A program made the position numbers and the translations under genes. From contig JASSKH010000016.1 of NCBI GenBank assembly GCA_031763025.1, positions 4,092,001 to 4,156,000 on the forward strand: DNA of 64,000 nucleotides. The letters run 5' to 3'. The notes beneath the pieces were generated by a model. It was not told the DNA's origin. It did not search any database and saw only the letters and a list, made by a program, of their open reading frames with translations. The DNA comes from Macrocystis pyrifera (lineage: Eukaryota > Sar > Phaeophyceae > Laminariales > Laminariaceae). Within the stretch, counting starts at the first letter, position 1. Each line of letters starts with the position of its first letter. This document shows positions 1-33,778 of this stretch, in pieces.

Positions 1-42
1 AACAGATGTAACAAATGTTTCTGTTTTTTTTTTTGTTGCCAG

Positions 43-3000
43 GTGCGTAGCGCTAAGACGTGGATATCGGACATGAAATACACCAAGGATGGGACCTTGC
101 TCGCCGTCGCGTCGAGGGGCGGACAGGTCTACATCCACGACGCAAAGGACCACTACAGCTTGAAGACAACAACAGGTGCGTGCGTTCCGCGAAAATGATC
201 TCCCCGCGAGCTGAGTCCTCCGACTCGGCAGTGTGGACGTAGAATAGCGCGACTGTGCACGAGAGGTTTTTACGCGTGAGTGAGCACGCTCTGCAAACTT
301 CTGTCGCCGGGCGATCCTGACCATGCAGCAGGCGCACAGAAATAGCACGGCTGTGTTAGAGTTTACTTCGCCGTTTTCTAGTACGAGGGAACATACTTGT
401 GTTTTTGCACTGTAGAAGTAAACACTTGCTGAACCGTTCGGTAAGCTTGGATTTTTCAAGCGTCAGACGTGAAGGGGAGATATATTGGCCACCGGTGTTG
501 TCCAAGAAGAGTATTTCCATCCTCTGGGGCAGTTAAAATCAATGTGACCGTGGAACATAGGAAATGGTGCGAGTCACCCCCTCCTCTCCCCCATATATTA
601 TATATAGGTTGGGTTGGCGTCGGTTGGCAACGACACTGTAAAACATGCCGCTCACTACTTGAGCTAGACAACCAGTGTACCGTTTTTTCTGTTTCTTGGT
701 GGTCGATCACAGCTGGTGGTCGAGTTATAGATCGTTAGTGCGGGGTGGAGACCATATACTCTGCACAAGGGAAACGATCGTATCACGTACCATGTAGTGT
801 TTATGGTAAGGCACCCAAGAGGCAGTCACATATTACGGGGGTCCATAGTTAACGGGACCAAATTTTGTGAGTAAAAATAGGTAAATATATAGTTTTTTAT
901 GTATACCATAGGTCCTATTAACTATGGACCACAGCTGTCTCTGAAAGTGGTAACACCAGAAAATGAGTCTGTCATCCCCATGCAAGTCCGCCTCACGAGC
1001 GGTTCTTAGTAGGATGTAGCTTACCCTTGATGCGACTCACCTGACACCTCTCGTCGCTTCGTGCTTGGTGCAAGCCGTGTTTGCCTGGTCGGTGAAAACC
1101 CCACGTGCCCCGTCTCGGCATAGTAGGAATGCGAGAGCCATACGACTACGGCCATGCAAAATATCGAGTATACTTCCCTCCCCATCCCCCCCCCCCTCCC
1201 CATCCTCCCCCAACCCCACCCTCCCCCCGACTCCCCCCCCCACCTCCCTTCTCCCCTCCCCCGTCCCGGCATTGTAGGGATGCGAGGGTCTATGGTCATA
1301 CGACTACGGCCATGCATGATATCGAGTACACCCCCCCCCACCCGCCCCACCCTCACCCACCCACCCCTCCCCCCACCCTTCTCCTCGATTACTCGTCCTT
1401 TCATGTTTTTTGTCCTCTGGGACACCGAATCGCAACGAGCTAGGCACGCAGAAAGTAGGGTGAGCCACCGCCCCCAGCCGCCCCCCCTTCCCCCCCCCCC
1501 CACCTCCCCCGTGCCCCCCCCCCCACCCGTCCTTGCTCCCCCACGCTCTTCCTCGCTTACTTGTCCTCTTATGTTCATGTTGTTTCCACAAACGTTTTTG
1601 TCTACGCTAGAAAAACCGGACGATGGCAGCTTCATAACAAACATGGACTTTTCAGCGGACAATGGCATACTTCAAGCTACCACAAGGTATGTACGTCCGA
1701 TCGAAAACGCGCGGTTGACACGACCTTTTCGTCGAACGAAAAGCCGTGGTGAACACCGAAAAACAAAGAGTGAAACATAGGTCCCCCCCTCGCCAGCACA
1801 ATGTGGGCATAAAAAACCGTTTTGTGGAGACATCGAACAATGTACCAAACCCATCAACCAAAGTATCGAAAACTTCTCAATTCGGTACGCATAATGGTGC
1901 GGTACATTGTTCAATGTCTCCACAATAGTGTTGTCACACCCTCACTGTGCAAGGGGGGGGTTCCCCGCCACCCAAGGGGGGTCCCCGCCACCCAGGCCAC
2001 CCAAGGTGGGGCCCCCGCCACCCCGGGGCGGGGGGGGTTCCGGCCACCTGTGTAGTAGGGGGGGGCGGGCGTTCCGCCACATGGTACTGCAACAATGGCA
2101 TGGAGCACTTCAACTGCATGAGGCTACTCGACGGAGGAACTCCATATCCTACGTAACACACCGACTTTTGATTAAAAAAAAAATGTTAAGCAAAGATCAA
2201 CGCGCAGTATCGTGGGACAGACAGCCGATCTGTTGCAGGCGGCGGTCGCCGTATCACACTCACACGTGGCGAGCGGCTCTCGTGAGGACGCGGTAACGAA
2301 CCTGAACCGTTTTAGCACCGCAGTCCCATTTTGGGGATAAAGTACTTGAAATTTGAGTTGTTCGTCCTCGAGCCGGGACTGCAGTCCTAAAAATGTTAAG
2401 GCTACCACGGGGGGACGGTATTACCGGGGGACCGTAGTAAATAGGACCAAATAGTGTCGGTAAAAATAGTTAAATATATAGTTTTTAGTCTGCACCATAG
2501 GTCCTGCTTACTATGGTCCCCCGTAATAGGAAGGAGCAGGAGCAAATACGGCGTGTAAGACATAGGCGAATTGCATGTTTTTTTTTTCGGTACATCGTGG
2601 GGTTCTGATTGTTGTGGTCCTCAAACAAGGCAAATGAGTTCGGTCGATGGTGGTGCTCTCGAAGGAGAACACCGGACATGGTAATCGCTTGTTCCGCTGA
2701 AGCGATGCGTTGCTGTCTATACAGTCCAAACTGCACAGCCAACCGGGAAGCCCTGAAATCAGATTGCCACCGGCGACGAGCGATGCGCTGCTGTCTACAC
2801 GACACTAGTGCCCGAGCGCAGACAGAGTGAACGGAGCAAGCAGCATGTCATTCTTTTCCGCCAAACGATGCGCTGCTAACTATGCCTAAGGTTCAAACTG
2901 CAGAGTTGTCAACACAGAGCAGCCTCAGACCTGGTATCATTTTTCCGCCGCATGACGCGCTGCTGGTCCTGCTGCTGCTGTGTCTATGTATATGTCGGTA

Positions 3001-6000
3001 AAAAAAATGCAGCACGAAGGATCTTCTCTTTTTCAAGACAGCGGACGGACGTCGACTGACGGCCAAGAGCAAAACCAAGGACCTTTCCTTTCAGACTCAG
3101 ACCTGCCCCTCGGGTTGGATGGTCCAGGTGCGGCCCCAAACGTAACTAGTCGGAGCTGTGAATTGCCCCACATATAGGTTGCCGACTAGTCACTATTAAT
3201 AGTTGGCTAGGTATTGTAATTATTACGGGGGGCCATAGATAATAGGACCTATAGTACACACAAAAACCTATATATTTCAATATTTTTACTAACAATATTT
3301 GGTCCTATTTAATATGGCCCCCCGCAATAGTTGCCTTCTACGACAAATTTGCAGAATCTTGCGTCTCGGTGAATACCATGGTACCTGACAGGCGCATTTT
3401 GTGGCTTGCTACGAGGATTTTGATTCTCGTTGCAGAAAAATACGAAGAAAAAACCAAAAAAGTCGGTTGGTAGGCCCACTTTGCCACATTCAACCAAACA
3501 CTAGCTGAACAGCGCGCGCCCGGTGTTACGAAACGTCAACTTTGGTGTCCAGGCTTAAATGTCTTATTTTTTTCCGACTCTGACCTAACTCTATTGTGTA
3601 GGGTTTAGAGTTGGTCCCACTGCTGTTGATCTGTGTTTCTTAACCCAATTTTCTTTAGTGTTCGTGGCGATCCGAGCCTAGTTTTCTTTTGACACAGTGT
3701 TTCTTGACTGTGGGCGCCCGCTGCAGTGAAGCCCAGCTGTCTCACAGGCCCTAAAATGGTGACTGCGGTTTCTGACCCCCCAGCTGCGTTCCAGCTTGAC
3801 GCACACGTCGGCATGGGTTGCAATTAGGGGTAACACTCCATTTTAAATATTTCTGGCTGACGGCGCGGGGGGGGGGGGGTACTCGATAGGAGAGATGTAC
3901 TCGATCTCATGCATGGCCGTAGTCGTATGACCATAGACCCTCGCATCCCTACAATGCCGGGACGGAGCATGTTGGGTTTTTACCGACCAGGCAGACATTG
4001 CTTGCACCAAGCGCGAAGAGCCATGAGGTGTCCGGCGAGGCGCATGAAGGCGAGGGGGGGGGGGGGGCTCTTCAATAGAGGAAAACTACAGCCCCAACAT
4101 ATAAGCACGTTTCGTATATTAATATTCAGTCCAAAAGTTTCTTATATATCGGGACGGAGTGGTATGCTGCAAAGAGCTATGAGTAGTTCGTACAGGGAGG
4201 GGTGCGATCGTGTTTTCCTTCAGCACCCGTTTTTTTTTTTTCCAGCAAAACGGGAAGGCTTTTTTTTGTTGCCCGAATAACGAACAAGAAAAAAGTTTCT
4301 TCTTTCGGAAATATCTGGTCGAGAGACAGAGAGCCTCACGAAAAACGTAAATGTTGATGTTCGACTTTGACACCCCTTACCGTTGTCAAATCAAAAAACT
4401 TTTTTCAGTAGAGCTAAAAAACGATCGCATTACCCCTGCTCGAGCTCAACGCTCCGTGTCCCTCTTTACGGTATACCGTGACGGAAGTACGAGCGCGTCG
4501 AGGTTATCTGTCTCTGTGAAGAGAGAAGTAGCGGCGGCACCACGTGACCGCGAAGATCACTTTTTTTTACGATGATGGAGGGAAAAAAAGAGATTTTGGA
4601 TGAAAAGCTCAAGTTCTGTGGCCAAACAAATCGTGGAACCGACGAAGAGCGATCAGTGTGGACGTGTAACCAACCATTGCCTGGTCATCCCATCGAAGAC
4701 ACAAACACACACTACGGACAGAGGTGGCCTATACGGGCCGTTGCTGTGGTCTACAGTCCGTCCCACAGCAAACATTCCCTGGTACTTACCGGTAGGTGCT
4801 ACCTGGTAAACATACACGTACGTACCCACTATATCGTTTCAGACCTACAGTACAGGCCATGGGGGATTTTCGCTTGCGTCGGGATAACAAAGAAGAGTGA
4901 AAGCCCCCTGAAACATAGCATCTACCTTGTTCTTTATTCTGGGTCAGGCGGCGTGGCCACAGGGGCGACCGAACATCGAGCCGGTAACGACCGACCGATG
5001 CACCCCGTCCTTCGTGGAAGGGCAGCTTCAGCAGGGACCTTTGCTCGCGGCGGGGTACAGGACCGGCGAAGTCGAGCTTTTCCGGTGAGACGACAATAAG
5101 CGGGGGGGGGGGGGGGGGGGGTTACTACATATTCAAGGCTATGGTTGGTTGTCACTATTACTGTGTGAGATACGACCGTAACGAGCCCTAACCCCAACCC
5201 CAACCCTGAGCCAATCAGACCCAACCAGCCACTGGTTGTTTTATTAATAATTTTTCTCGTACACAAGTGTGCTTCAACCATAGTTAGTTGCCGAATAAAT
5301 GGTGAACTCTACTGATGGGTGGACCCTAGGGTGGGTCTGGAGCACGACCCTCCCGAGGGGCCATACTGGGGAAGCGATGCGTGTCGAGGTGCGGTCAAGC
5401 AAACGGTCAACATTTCATTTGTCCGACATCCAAAATTCGTTTCTAAGCATACTTAATACACCTAGTATATCCAACATCCTCAGCATCCTCAGCATCTTCA
5501 GTATCCTCTGCATCCCTCAGCAGCATCCTCAGTACAACCAGCAGCGGGGCACAAAATCGGCGGGGTCTAACTTTTCCCTTGATGCTATAAGCTGGACCCT
5601 AGAGTCTGGACCACAACCCTCCTACTGTAAGGACATGCTGTGAAGACCTGCGAGTTGCATCTAAGTAGCTGGTAGGCGTTTACGTGCAACTACCATGCAA
5701 GTTCGGGCAAGCAAGTGGATGCAAGGCTCATGGTGGCGCACAGTGGCATCGCTTGACACAGCGACATACAAATACTAATTCCAAACACAGCAACCTAGAA
5801 GGCATCATCAGACCTTTCGTGGGCGAAACGCCTCGTTACTCCCACGTGAAACACGTTTGCAGCGATTCCTTTGGACGTCTTCCCGACGAACCCGCGTTGA
5901 AGCGACACCCCCGGGTAACGATCGTACCCAGACGGGTCCTGTAAAACGGTGACGATGATTACTACTGCCCATACAGCTAAAATCCCAAAACCGATACAAA

Positions 6001-6531
6001 TATTAATAGTATAAAGGCTGGTAGTACACGTGATAGTAGCTAAAGAGTACTGGTAAACAAAGATGGGGAGCAGTATCTTATTTGTTTTGCTTTAGGAGCC
6101 GATGTTGATAGATTAAATATAGCGACCCCGGGAGACCAATCATAACACTACAAACAACGTCATATGCCAACACTCCGCTAACACCGCCTTGCTGTCTCTT
6201 TCGACATCCGGGTCACTCTTTCCCAACCCATCAACATCGCAAACAACATGTAAGTCTCGTACTGCTTGGTACGCGAACCGCTGAGATTACCACACAACTT
6301 CTTCCTGCTACGTCTCTCTCCCCAAAATTTACTACCCGGCATACAGGTACCCTTGCCAAAATCAGGGCGCGATGTCGATCTCTGCAAACGGCCACTCAAC
6401 CATCGCAGGGAGGGTACGTTTCAACGCCGACGGAACAGCGCTACTGTCGATAGGGTCGGAAAGTGGAGTGGTACTGCAGCACTCTGTGCTCGCCTCCACT
6501 AATGGTGGCCGGAGGGATAGAGCTGGGAAGT
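43..6531 (+). CDS. EMAP-like (EML) WD40 protein, 3' part of a split gene
   Basis: Exons seen: 43-175, 1611-1686, 2239-2292 (weaker), 3095-3127 and 6347-6531, the last ending in TAG. Exon 1 reads TWISDMKYTKDGTLLAVASR then GGQVYIHDA, a WD40 blade. The next exon joins in phase (G+AA) and reads SFITNMDFSADNGILQ, the EML pattern 'hxSfITxhDfSxDxxhLQ'. Exon 3095-3127 reads TQTCPSGWMVQ, matching the EML signature TxTCxLGWxVQG. The last exon reads YPCQNQGAM, then GHSTIAGRVRFNADG, matching the EML 'YPC...GHSsxVtnVRF' blade. EML proteins have a tandem beta-propeller that binds tubulin and microtubules. The 5' end lies left of the window. The exons between 1686 and 3095 and between 3127 and 6347 are not fully resolved. 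The likely penultimate exon (about 6096-6251) carries two in-frame TAA codons, so the gene may be decaying or mis-modelled. Family assignment is fairly sure; functionality is not. Confidence 0.62.
832..931 (+). mobile_element. MITE family A copy, 3' end degraded
   Basis: The left terminus TTACGGGGGTCCATAGTTAA and the AT-rich core are intact. The right terminus stops at TATGGACC, so the last TIR bases are lost. Strand is defined by the core GTTAGTAAAAATAGG reading left to right. Confidence 0.8.
969..1262 (+). mobile_element. Poly-C-tailed repeat, long type, full length
   Basis: Head GTCATCCCCATGCAAGTCCG; body with GGATGTAGCTTACCCTTGAT, TGCCTGGTCGGTGAAAAC and ACGACTACGGCCATGC; it ends ATCGAGTATA followed by about 90 bp of C-rich sequence. 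The plus orientation is set so that the poly-C run is at the 3' end. All other copies in the window follow this design. Confidence 0.75.
1262..1378 (+). mobile_element. Poly-C-tailed repeat, 5'-truncated
   Basis: It starts at GTCCCGGCATTGTAGGGATG and keeps the 3' part through ATCGAGTACACCCCCC. It is placed directly after the C tail of the previous copy. Confidence 0.72.
2304..2402. repeat. GACTGCAGTCC inverted-repeat element
   Basis: Ends AACCGTTTTAGCACCGCAGT and GACTGCAGTCCTAAAAATGT; the interior has TACTTGAAATTTGAGTTGTT. The same design occurs at 58460-58569 and 59470-59570. Confidence 0.6.
2419..2528 (+). mobile_element. MITE family A copy
   Basis: It is bounded by TA/TA with termini TTACCGGGGGACCGTAG and CTATGGTCCCCCGTAA. 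The core is GTCGGTAAAAATAGTTAA. Confidence 0.85.
3221..3329 (-). mobile_element. MITE family A copy
   Basis: Reversed core (ATTTTTACTAACAATATT) between TTACGGGGGGCCATAG and TATGGCCCCCCGCAA. Confidence 0.85.
3867..4067 (-). mobile_element. Poly-C-tailed repeat, long type (reverse)
   Basis: A 13-base G run, then GTACTCGAT...CATGCATGGCCGTAGTCG, through CGGGACGGAGCATG and ACCGACCAGGCAGACATT to GCATGAAGGCGA. A second G run (4054-4067) closes the other end. Confidence 0.75.
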
Positions 6532-8428
6532 AGACCTTCAGACGAAGCATGTTGTATGCCCCAAGCCTGGCATGAGTTGTATGACTTATAATCCGCGAAC
6601 AGGACATATGACATGGCATTGAGTATTAACAATGATATATGTCGTAATTACTCTGTGCGGTTGTATCCCACTCGTGTTGAGTCTATGCTCTGCTTCAGGG
6701 CCTACGGCTAGTCGTATCGTTTACGAGTCCATCGTATGGCGCATTTTTCTAACGCGTGATACGTAGCCCTGTAAGTTACTGCTCGATGAACGAATGTGAC
6801 GAGAGTTTTTTTGCCTCCTAAGTGGCGCGAGTTATGTCTAATAAAAACATGAGCTTGACACGGGTTTATGTGACGGGCGGTAATCGATAGCTGAATGTAT
6901 GTTTGTGTCTCTCCAAAAGAGCCTGCATTGAATCTTCGAGTTCCGTTGGGGCGGAGTGGGGTGAGGGGTGGAGGGTGGTATCATCTTCTTTGCCGTGATT
7001 TGGACTGCTGTTTTATCCTTGTCAAGGGAAGTTCACACTGGTTGAGCGCGGACAAAGAGATTGACATAAGCCAGGCAGCTATGTACGTAGCTGTGACAAA
7101 CGAAATGCAAAACACAGATCCGCAAGTAAAATCGTGACCCAATCAGTTGGATCTAGGATTGGAACAAAATCTGGTTGCAGCATTATGGGTTTGAGCAACA
7201 CCTTCAAAATTGCACGTACCGAGTACCCCGTATAGCAGACGAGCTCATTCATGAAAGCCTTTATAGCCGAGAGTCGCGAGACAAGGGGGGGAGGAAGAAA
7301 AATGCAGAAAAAAATAGCACGGAACTTATGCCTCGCCCATCGACGACGGCTGCACATCTACTTAGCTGCGCCCACAGCGCCGCCTTCGCCTCGGTTAGGT
7401 CAGAGATCAGCCACTCGTATTCCACCCAAAAAAACACCCCGGCTGGGTGGTCACCCACCTGAGCGCTCATTCGACGCTGAGGTTTATCCCGGGTCAGACC
7501 CACCTGATGCGATCCAGGAGTCATCATCCAGTCTGCTATTTACATATGGAATCATCGGGGGTAGCGAAAAACGACACATGGTACCGTTGAACTTCTCGGG
7601 TAGATGATCGATTCCCCAGTTGGTTGGCCTACAAGTAGATCGTCCAGGGCAGGTCGCTTCGTGACCTGTGAGATCTACTCGTAGCGGATTTTTGCCGGGC
7701 GGGAGTCGAAGAATCTGCTGGACTAAAATAGTACATGTTTCACGGCGCATGTCCTGCACATGATATCTTGAGGGCAGGTACTACATGATCTGGATGATCT
7801 ATCTACTGCTGTAGATGACTTGGATCGTGATCTACGTATCCGAGGTGTGTAAGCAACAATTATTTATTAAAATCTATCTGTTGCAAAACAGGAGGAGCGT
7901 GCGAGGAAATGTCTTTGTTTTTTGGCCGTACATTAGGCAGTTACTGTAGTAGTTTCCTCTCGCAGTATATGTACAGCAGTGAGTCTAGGGAGAAATCAAT
8001 GCGAGAGCTTCAATTCCGCGGGGTTGGCCTCGTTCTGTATTGTTGGAAGGAACGCGAGGAACGTAATAAATACCGTTGCGCACTTTTTTCGGAACAGATC
8101 GGATAGATCATTCCCGCCTCATGATCTTGATCTTTCAGGGCCGCTATATCCCTGATCTAGATGTGATATGATTTAGCTCGTCAGGTGGCCAGGTGGGAGC
8201 CGTAGAAGCTGCATGACCTACGTGCGACATACATATTTCCTGGGCTGGATAATCTGTACTATGCAGATCTCGTACAACACCTCAAAACAAGGGGTTAGGA
8301 TCTATCTATAGATGATCTATCTGTACATCTATCTGTAGATGATCTGTTCGTTGTGTGCAACATTGAAGCGTGATAGTCGACGGCGTGCGCTCGTCATGCA
8401 ACTGAGTTTTTGTTTGTTCCGTTTTCAG
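6532..8428. other. Intergenic or 5' intron sequence, no gene supported
   Basis: This lies between the EML stop and the first exon I can place in the next gene. The 5' exons of that gene may be here or absent. A minus-strand open stretch (about 7261-7527) reads HPAGVFFWVEYEWLISDL, which looks protein-like, but I cannot place it in a family and it has no convincing splice context. The 7620-8350 part belongs to a GATCT-rich degenerate repeat. Confidence 0.4.
8098..8350 (+). repeat. GATCT-rich degenerate repeat without expansion
   Basis: GATCTTGATCTTTCAGGGC, CAGATCTCGTACAACACCTC, GGTTAGGATCTATCTATAG and GATGATCTATCTGTACATC align with 26812-27024. Confidence 0.6.
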
Positions 8429-30981
<22,553 letters not shown>

Positions 30982-31179
30982 CGGAAAGAAAACAAACTGA
31001 ACGGCGGCGGGGGGTGGGCGGTCGTTGACGGCCAGTTGGGTGTGAGTCGCGCACACGGTAGCGTCAGCGTGACTTGCTAACTGTACATTGTACTGTACTC
31101 CTCTGGGCGGAAAAGTAAGCACTGTTTGGGTGTACACATTGATGCACCAAAGGTCCTGATTTTTCCGGCCAGAAGGCGA

Positions 31180-31398
31180 GGAGGGCGGGGGTGTGCTCAT
31201 GTCCTGCATGGCCGTGGTCGCATGACCAAAACCCTCGCATCCGTGTAAAGCCGGGACGGAAGACGTCGGGTTTTCACCGACCAGGCAGACATTGATTGCA
31301 GTCAAGCGCGAATTGGGGCCGTGAGGTGTTCGGCGAGTCGCACGAATTGTGAGCTACGTCCTTCTAAGAAAAACCGCTTGTGGGGCCGACTTTCTTGT
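31180..31398 (-). mobile_element. Poly-C-tailed repeat, long type, full length (reverse)
   Basis: It runs from GTGCTCATGTCCTGCATGGC through ACCGACCAGGCAGACATT and GTGAGGTGTTCGGCGAGTCG to TTGTACATGGATGGCAGC, the far head of the element. Confidence 0.75.
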
Positions 31399-31698
31399 AC
31401 ATGGATGGCAGCGTCGAGTGGGGGAGGGGGGGGGGAAGAGGGAAAGGGGGAGAGGGACAGGGAGAGGGAGAGAGGGAGGAAGAGGGAGAAGGAGGGGGGG
31501 AGGGAGGGAGGGGGGGGGAGAGAGCGGGGGGGGGGGGGGGGGGGGGCTTGGAGGGCGTAACCACCACTAACATGTCTCATTTGATAAGGATCGTTTGTTT
31601 ATTAATATTAAATAAAAACATCCCTTCTATTCAGGGACGATGGTTGGCGATTACCGCTGCCAGGGTGGCACCATTGTGTCCCACAACCGAGGAGATAC

Positions 31699-31807
31699 TA
31701 TTACGGGGGACCATAGTTAATACGACCAAATATTGTTAGTAAAAGTAGTCAAATATATATGTTTTTGTGTGTACCGTAGGTCCTATTAACTATGCCCCCC
31801 CATAATA
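31699..31807 (+). mobile_element. MITE family A copy
   Basis: Complete left TIR; right TIR is altered to TATGCCCCCCCATAA. Confidence 0.85.
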
Positions 31808-31974
31808 AAGTTAGCACGTGACACACATACATACATAGAGCAGATGTGGGAGCGTGGAGCTCTTGCGTAACCCCTCTCGGAACCGTAGAGAGAAAAAAAA
31901 ATGATGATAAAAAAAAAATGTAACGACTTTCAGCATCGAACCGCAACTAATAACTGCACGTGAGTTTTTTTTTT

Positions 31975-32125
31975 TTAGGGGGTGATATTACATTGGTGTC
32001 CCAAGTTGATACAATGCAAGGAGCCGTCAGCGCGGCACGGACGTGACAAGATCACCCTACTACGTGTTTCTGGGCACGCTCATGCCGCTCGTGGACGGCT
32101 GGTAACATCAAAGTTATCAACCATT
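31975..32125 (-). repeat. Dispersed hairpin-head repeat, partial copy 3
   Basis: The reverse complement gives AGCGACCCAAAGCAATGGTT, GATAACTTTGATGTTACCAG and TCCGTGCCGCGCTGACGGC, matching the first 120 bp of copies 1 and 2. Confidence 0.5.
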
Positions 32126-32611
32126 GCTTTGGGTCGCTGTCCCGGGGTCTCCGAAGGGACGTTACAATCTGTATTAGCTCACCTGTCTTGCTGAAGGATC
32201 AAAACAAAGTAAAAGTACCTTGGAGCTTCGGGACGGAGAGCTAACAAGGGTCGCTTCGGCGAGAAAGAAGGATTTGGAAAAAAAAAAATGAAAAAGACAG
32301 CGGCATATATTCTACTAACAATGTATACCACTTGGCAGGTGCTGTGGTGGCTTGGGCTGGTCCATATCTTTCATTTAGCCCATCTAAAATAATATTTTTC
32401 ACAACAAACACTACGTATTCATGTCCGCTTATAGCACGACACAAACGACCACCCTCCGTCGTAAGAATTCCTTTTTTTATTTTCGTTATCATCTTCGTCC
32501 CCCTTCTTGATCTTGCTCCAACAGCAGTATGCTGCTGTGTTACGGGTGCCCATCCATAGTGACCAGGACTCGTCATAAACACTAAAAACCGATATATGCC
32601 AGGATTTTTAC

Positions 32612-32725
32612 TACTACGGTAATACTGTGAAGGTGTTGCCTACTTGAGCTACAGGAGCAAAAGATCGATCGATTACCCAGAATCCTTATAACACTCTCCC
32701 CCCCTCTGAACGGCGGTAGTTCACT
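32612..32725 (-). mobile_element. tRNA-like SINE candidate, copy 3 (reverse)
   Basis: The reverse complement matches copy 2 from CCGCCGTTCAGAGGGGGG through TTATAAGG, ATCGATCGATCTTTT and CTGTAGCTCAAGTAGG. Confidence 0.5.
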
Positions 32726-32757
32726 ACAGCGATCACATTTATTTGTGGTCCTTATGA

Positions 32758-32864
32758 ATACGAGGGACCATAGTAAATAGGACCAAATATTGTTGGTAAA
32801 AATAGCGAAACATATAGAGTTTTGTATATACCGTAGGTTCTATTTAATATGGTCCCTCGTAATA
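32758..32864 (+). mobile_element. MITE family A copy
   Basis: Termini are CGAGGGACCATAG and ATGGTCCCTCGTAA: both ends share the same change relative to the family (GAGGGACC for GGGGGACC). Confidence 0.83.
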
Positions 32865-33077
32865 CCATGTTCCAGCGTAAATGTCGCATCTCTAACCCGG
32901 GGTCGCTATAACTAGGCTCTTCTCCCCCCTCCCCGATACGGCTCGTGCCTTGCATTCCTATTGCGACGAAAAAGAGTCCGGCACTCATTTCCCTCTCGTC
33001 GTCGACTCGCGTCGACTTGTGCCTATCCACGCTATACAACAATAGGCGCTCTCCACACGGAGACCCGGACCCTCGAC

Positions 33078-33132
33078 TATTACAGGGGACCATGATAAAT
33101 AGGACATACGGTCCACACAAAAATATTTAAGT
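33078..33132 (-). mobile_element. MITE family A half copy
   Basis: Only one terminus and part of the core are present (TTACAGGGGACCATGATAAA to ACACAAAAATATTTAAG). A full copy starts three bases later. Confidence 0.75.
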
Positions 33133-33134
33133 TT

Positions 33135-33248
33135 ATTACGGGGGACCAGAGTAAATAGGACCTACGGTACACACAAAAATACATATATATCCTCATTTTT
33201 ACTGACAGTATTTGGTCCTGTTTACTACGAATATAGTCCCCCGAAATA
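33135..33248 (-). mobile_element. MITE family A copy beside a half copy
   Basis: Full length with a short insertion (CGAATA) near the right TIR, which ends TAGTCCCCCGAAA. Confidence 0.83.
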
Positions 33249-33778
33249 CCTATTGTAGGGCAGGGCAAGGGTTGCCCCGCTGTTCCCTAGGGTTTTACCA
33301 TATACCTGGTAACAAAAGGTTGGCCGGCGGTATGACAATTCTCTCGCGACGTCGATATTTGCTACGTAGAATATTACTTGTTTGCAGATGCTGCTGTTGC
33401 CGCTATTTCGAAGCAAACACATAAACAAAACGTCACAGTCGAGCATTGCGCAGATTGCGATGACCTCGACGTGTCGCGAACACACCCACACCAAATAAAA
33501 CGCTGCCGTGAGGTCAAAGATGACAAAAGGCATACAAGTAGACTTTTCGCCGACGGTCGTCACGTACATGCACCCCGTAGACAACACTCTGTCGACCGAA
33601 CAGTTAATATAAATGTAGCCGCGCAGAACTCGAAAGGCTGGACGCGCCGTGCAACATTTCTTTAAAATTCGCTCTAGCAAAAAGAGGGAAACAAGAAGGA
33701 AGGCAGTCCTAATCGAGAAGCAATATCACATCAAAAATCAAAACGTTTCAACACACATGTGAAGAACACGGGAGACGC

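Larger units (their letters stand above)
176..1610 (+). other. EML intron 1
   Basis: The intron opens GTGCGT and closes at CTACGCTAG. It contains one MITE copy (832-931), one full-length poly-C-tailed repeat (969-1262) and a 5'-truncated second copy directly behind it (1262-1378). A further C-rich tract lies at 1467-1540. I see no other coding sequence; the ORFs here come from the C-rich tracts. Confidence 0.5.
3128..6346 (+). other. EML intronic stretch with an unresolved exon
   Basis: The donor GTGCGG follows exon 3095-3127. The stretch holds a MITE (3221-3329), a poly-G-headed repeat (3867-4067), a G run at 5101-5120 and a short CAGCATCCT-type minisatellite (about 5465-5535). One EML exon must lie here. 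The best candidate, 6096-6251, starts after TTTGCTTTAG, reads GADVDRLNIATPGDQ and later LAVSFDIRVTLSQ, and joins exon 6347 in phase through AT|G. It contains two in-frame TAA codons, and its start phase does not match the exon ending at 3127. Confidence 0.35.
30982..33778. other. Repeat-rich intergenic stretch
   Basis: Between the EF-hand-like stop and the helicase relic I see no gene. It holds a full-length poly-G-headed repeat (31180-31398), purine-rich sequence with a G run (31420-31547), MITEs at 31699-31807, 32758-32864, 33078-33132 (half copy) and 33135-33248, a hairpin repeat (31975-32125) and a reversed tRNA-like SINE (32612-32725). Confidence 0.5.

Noticed and set aside
1021-1668. 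Long Gly-rich minus ORF and Pro-rich plus ORFs
   Set aside because: They read through C-rich repeat tails in an intron; only the small EML exon at 1611-1686 is real.
2091-2156. Possible EML exon reading NGMEHFNCMRLLDGG
   Set aside because: It vaguely fits the expected 'GaxELlFw' step, but there is no acceptor in the right phase and it sits on poly-G/C sequence.
4572-5099. 175-codon ORF in the EML intron
   Set aside because: No motif, poor coding character, no splice context.
5299-5643. WTLGWVW resembling the EML GW signature
   Set aside because: The same words recur at about 5590 in a local repeat, and the true signature is at 3095-3127.
6096-6251. Alternative genetic code with TAA as Gln
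   Set aside because: Only one doubtful exon would support it; all well-supported exons lack internal TAA/TAG.
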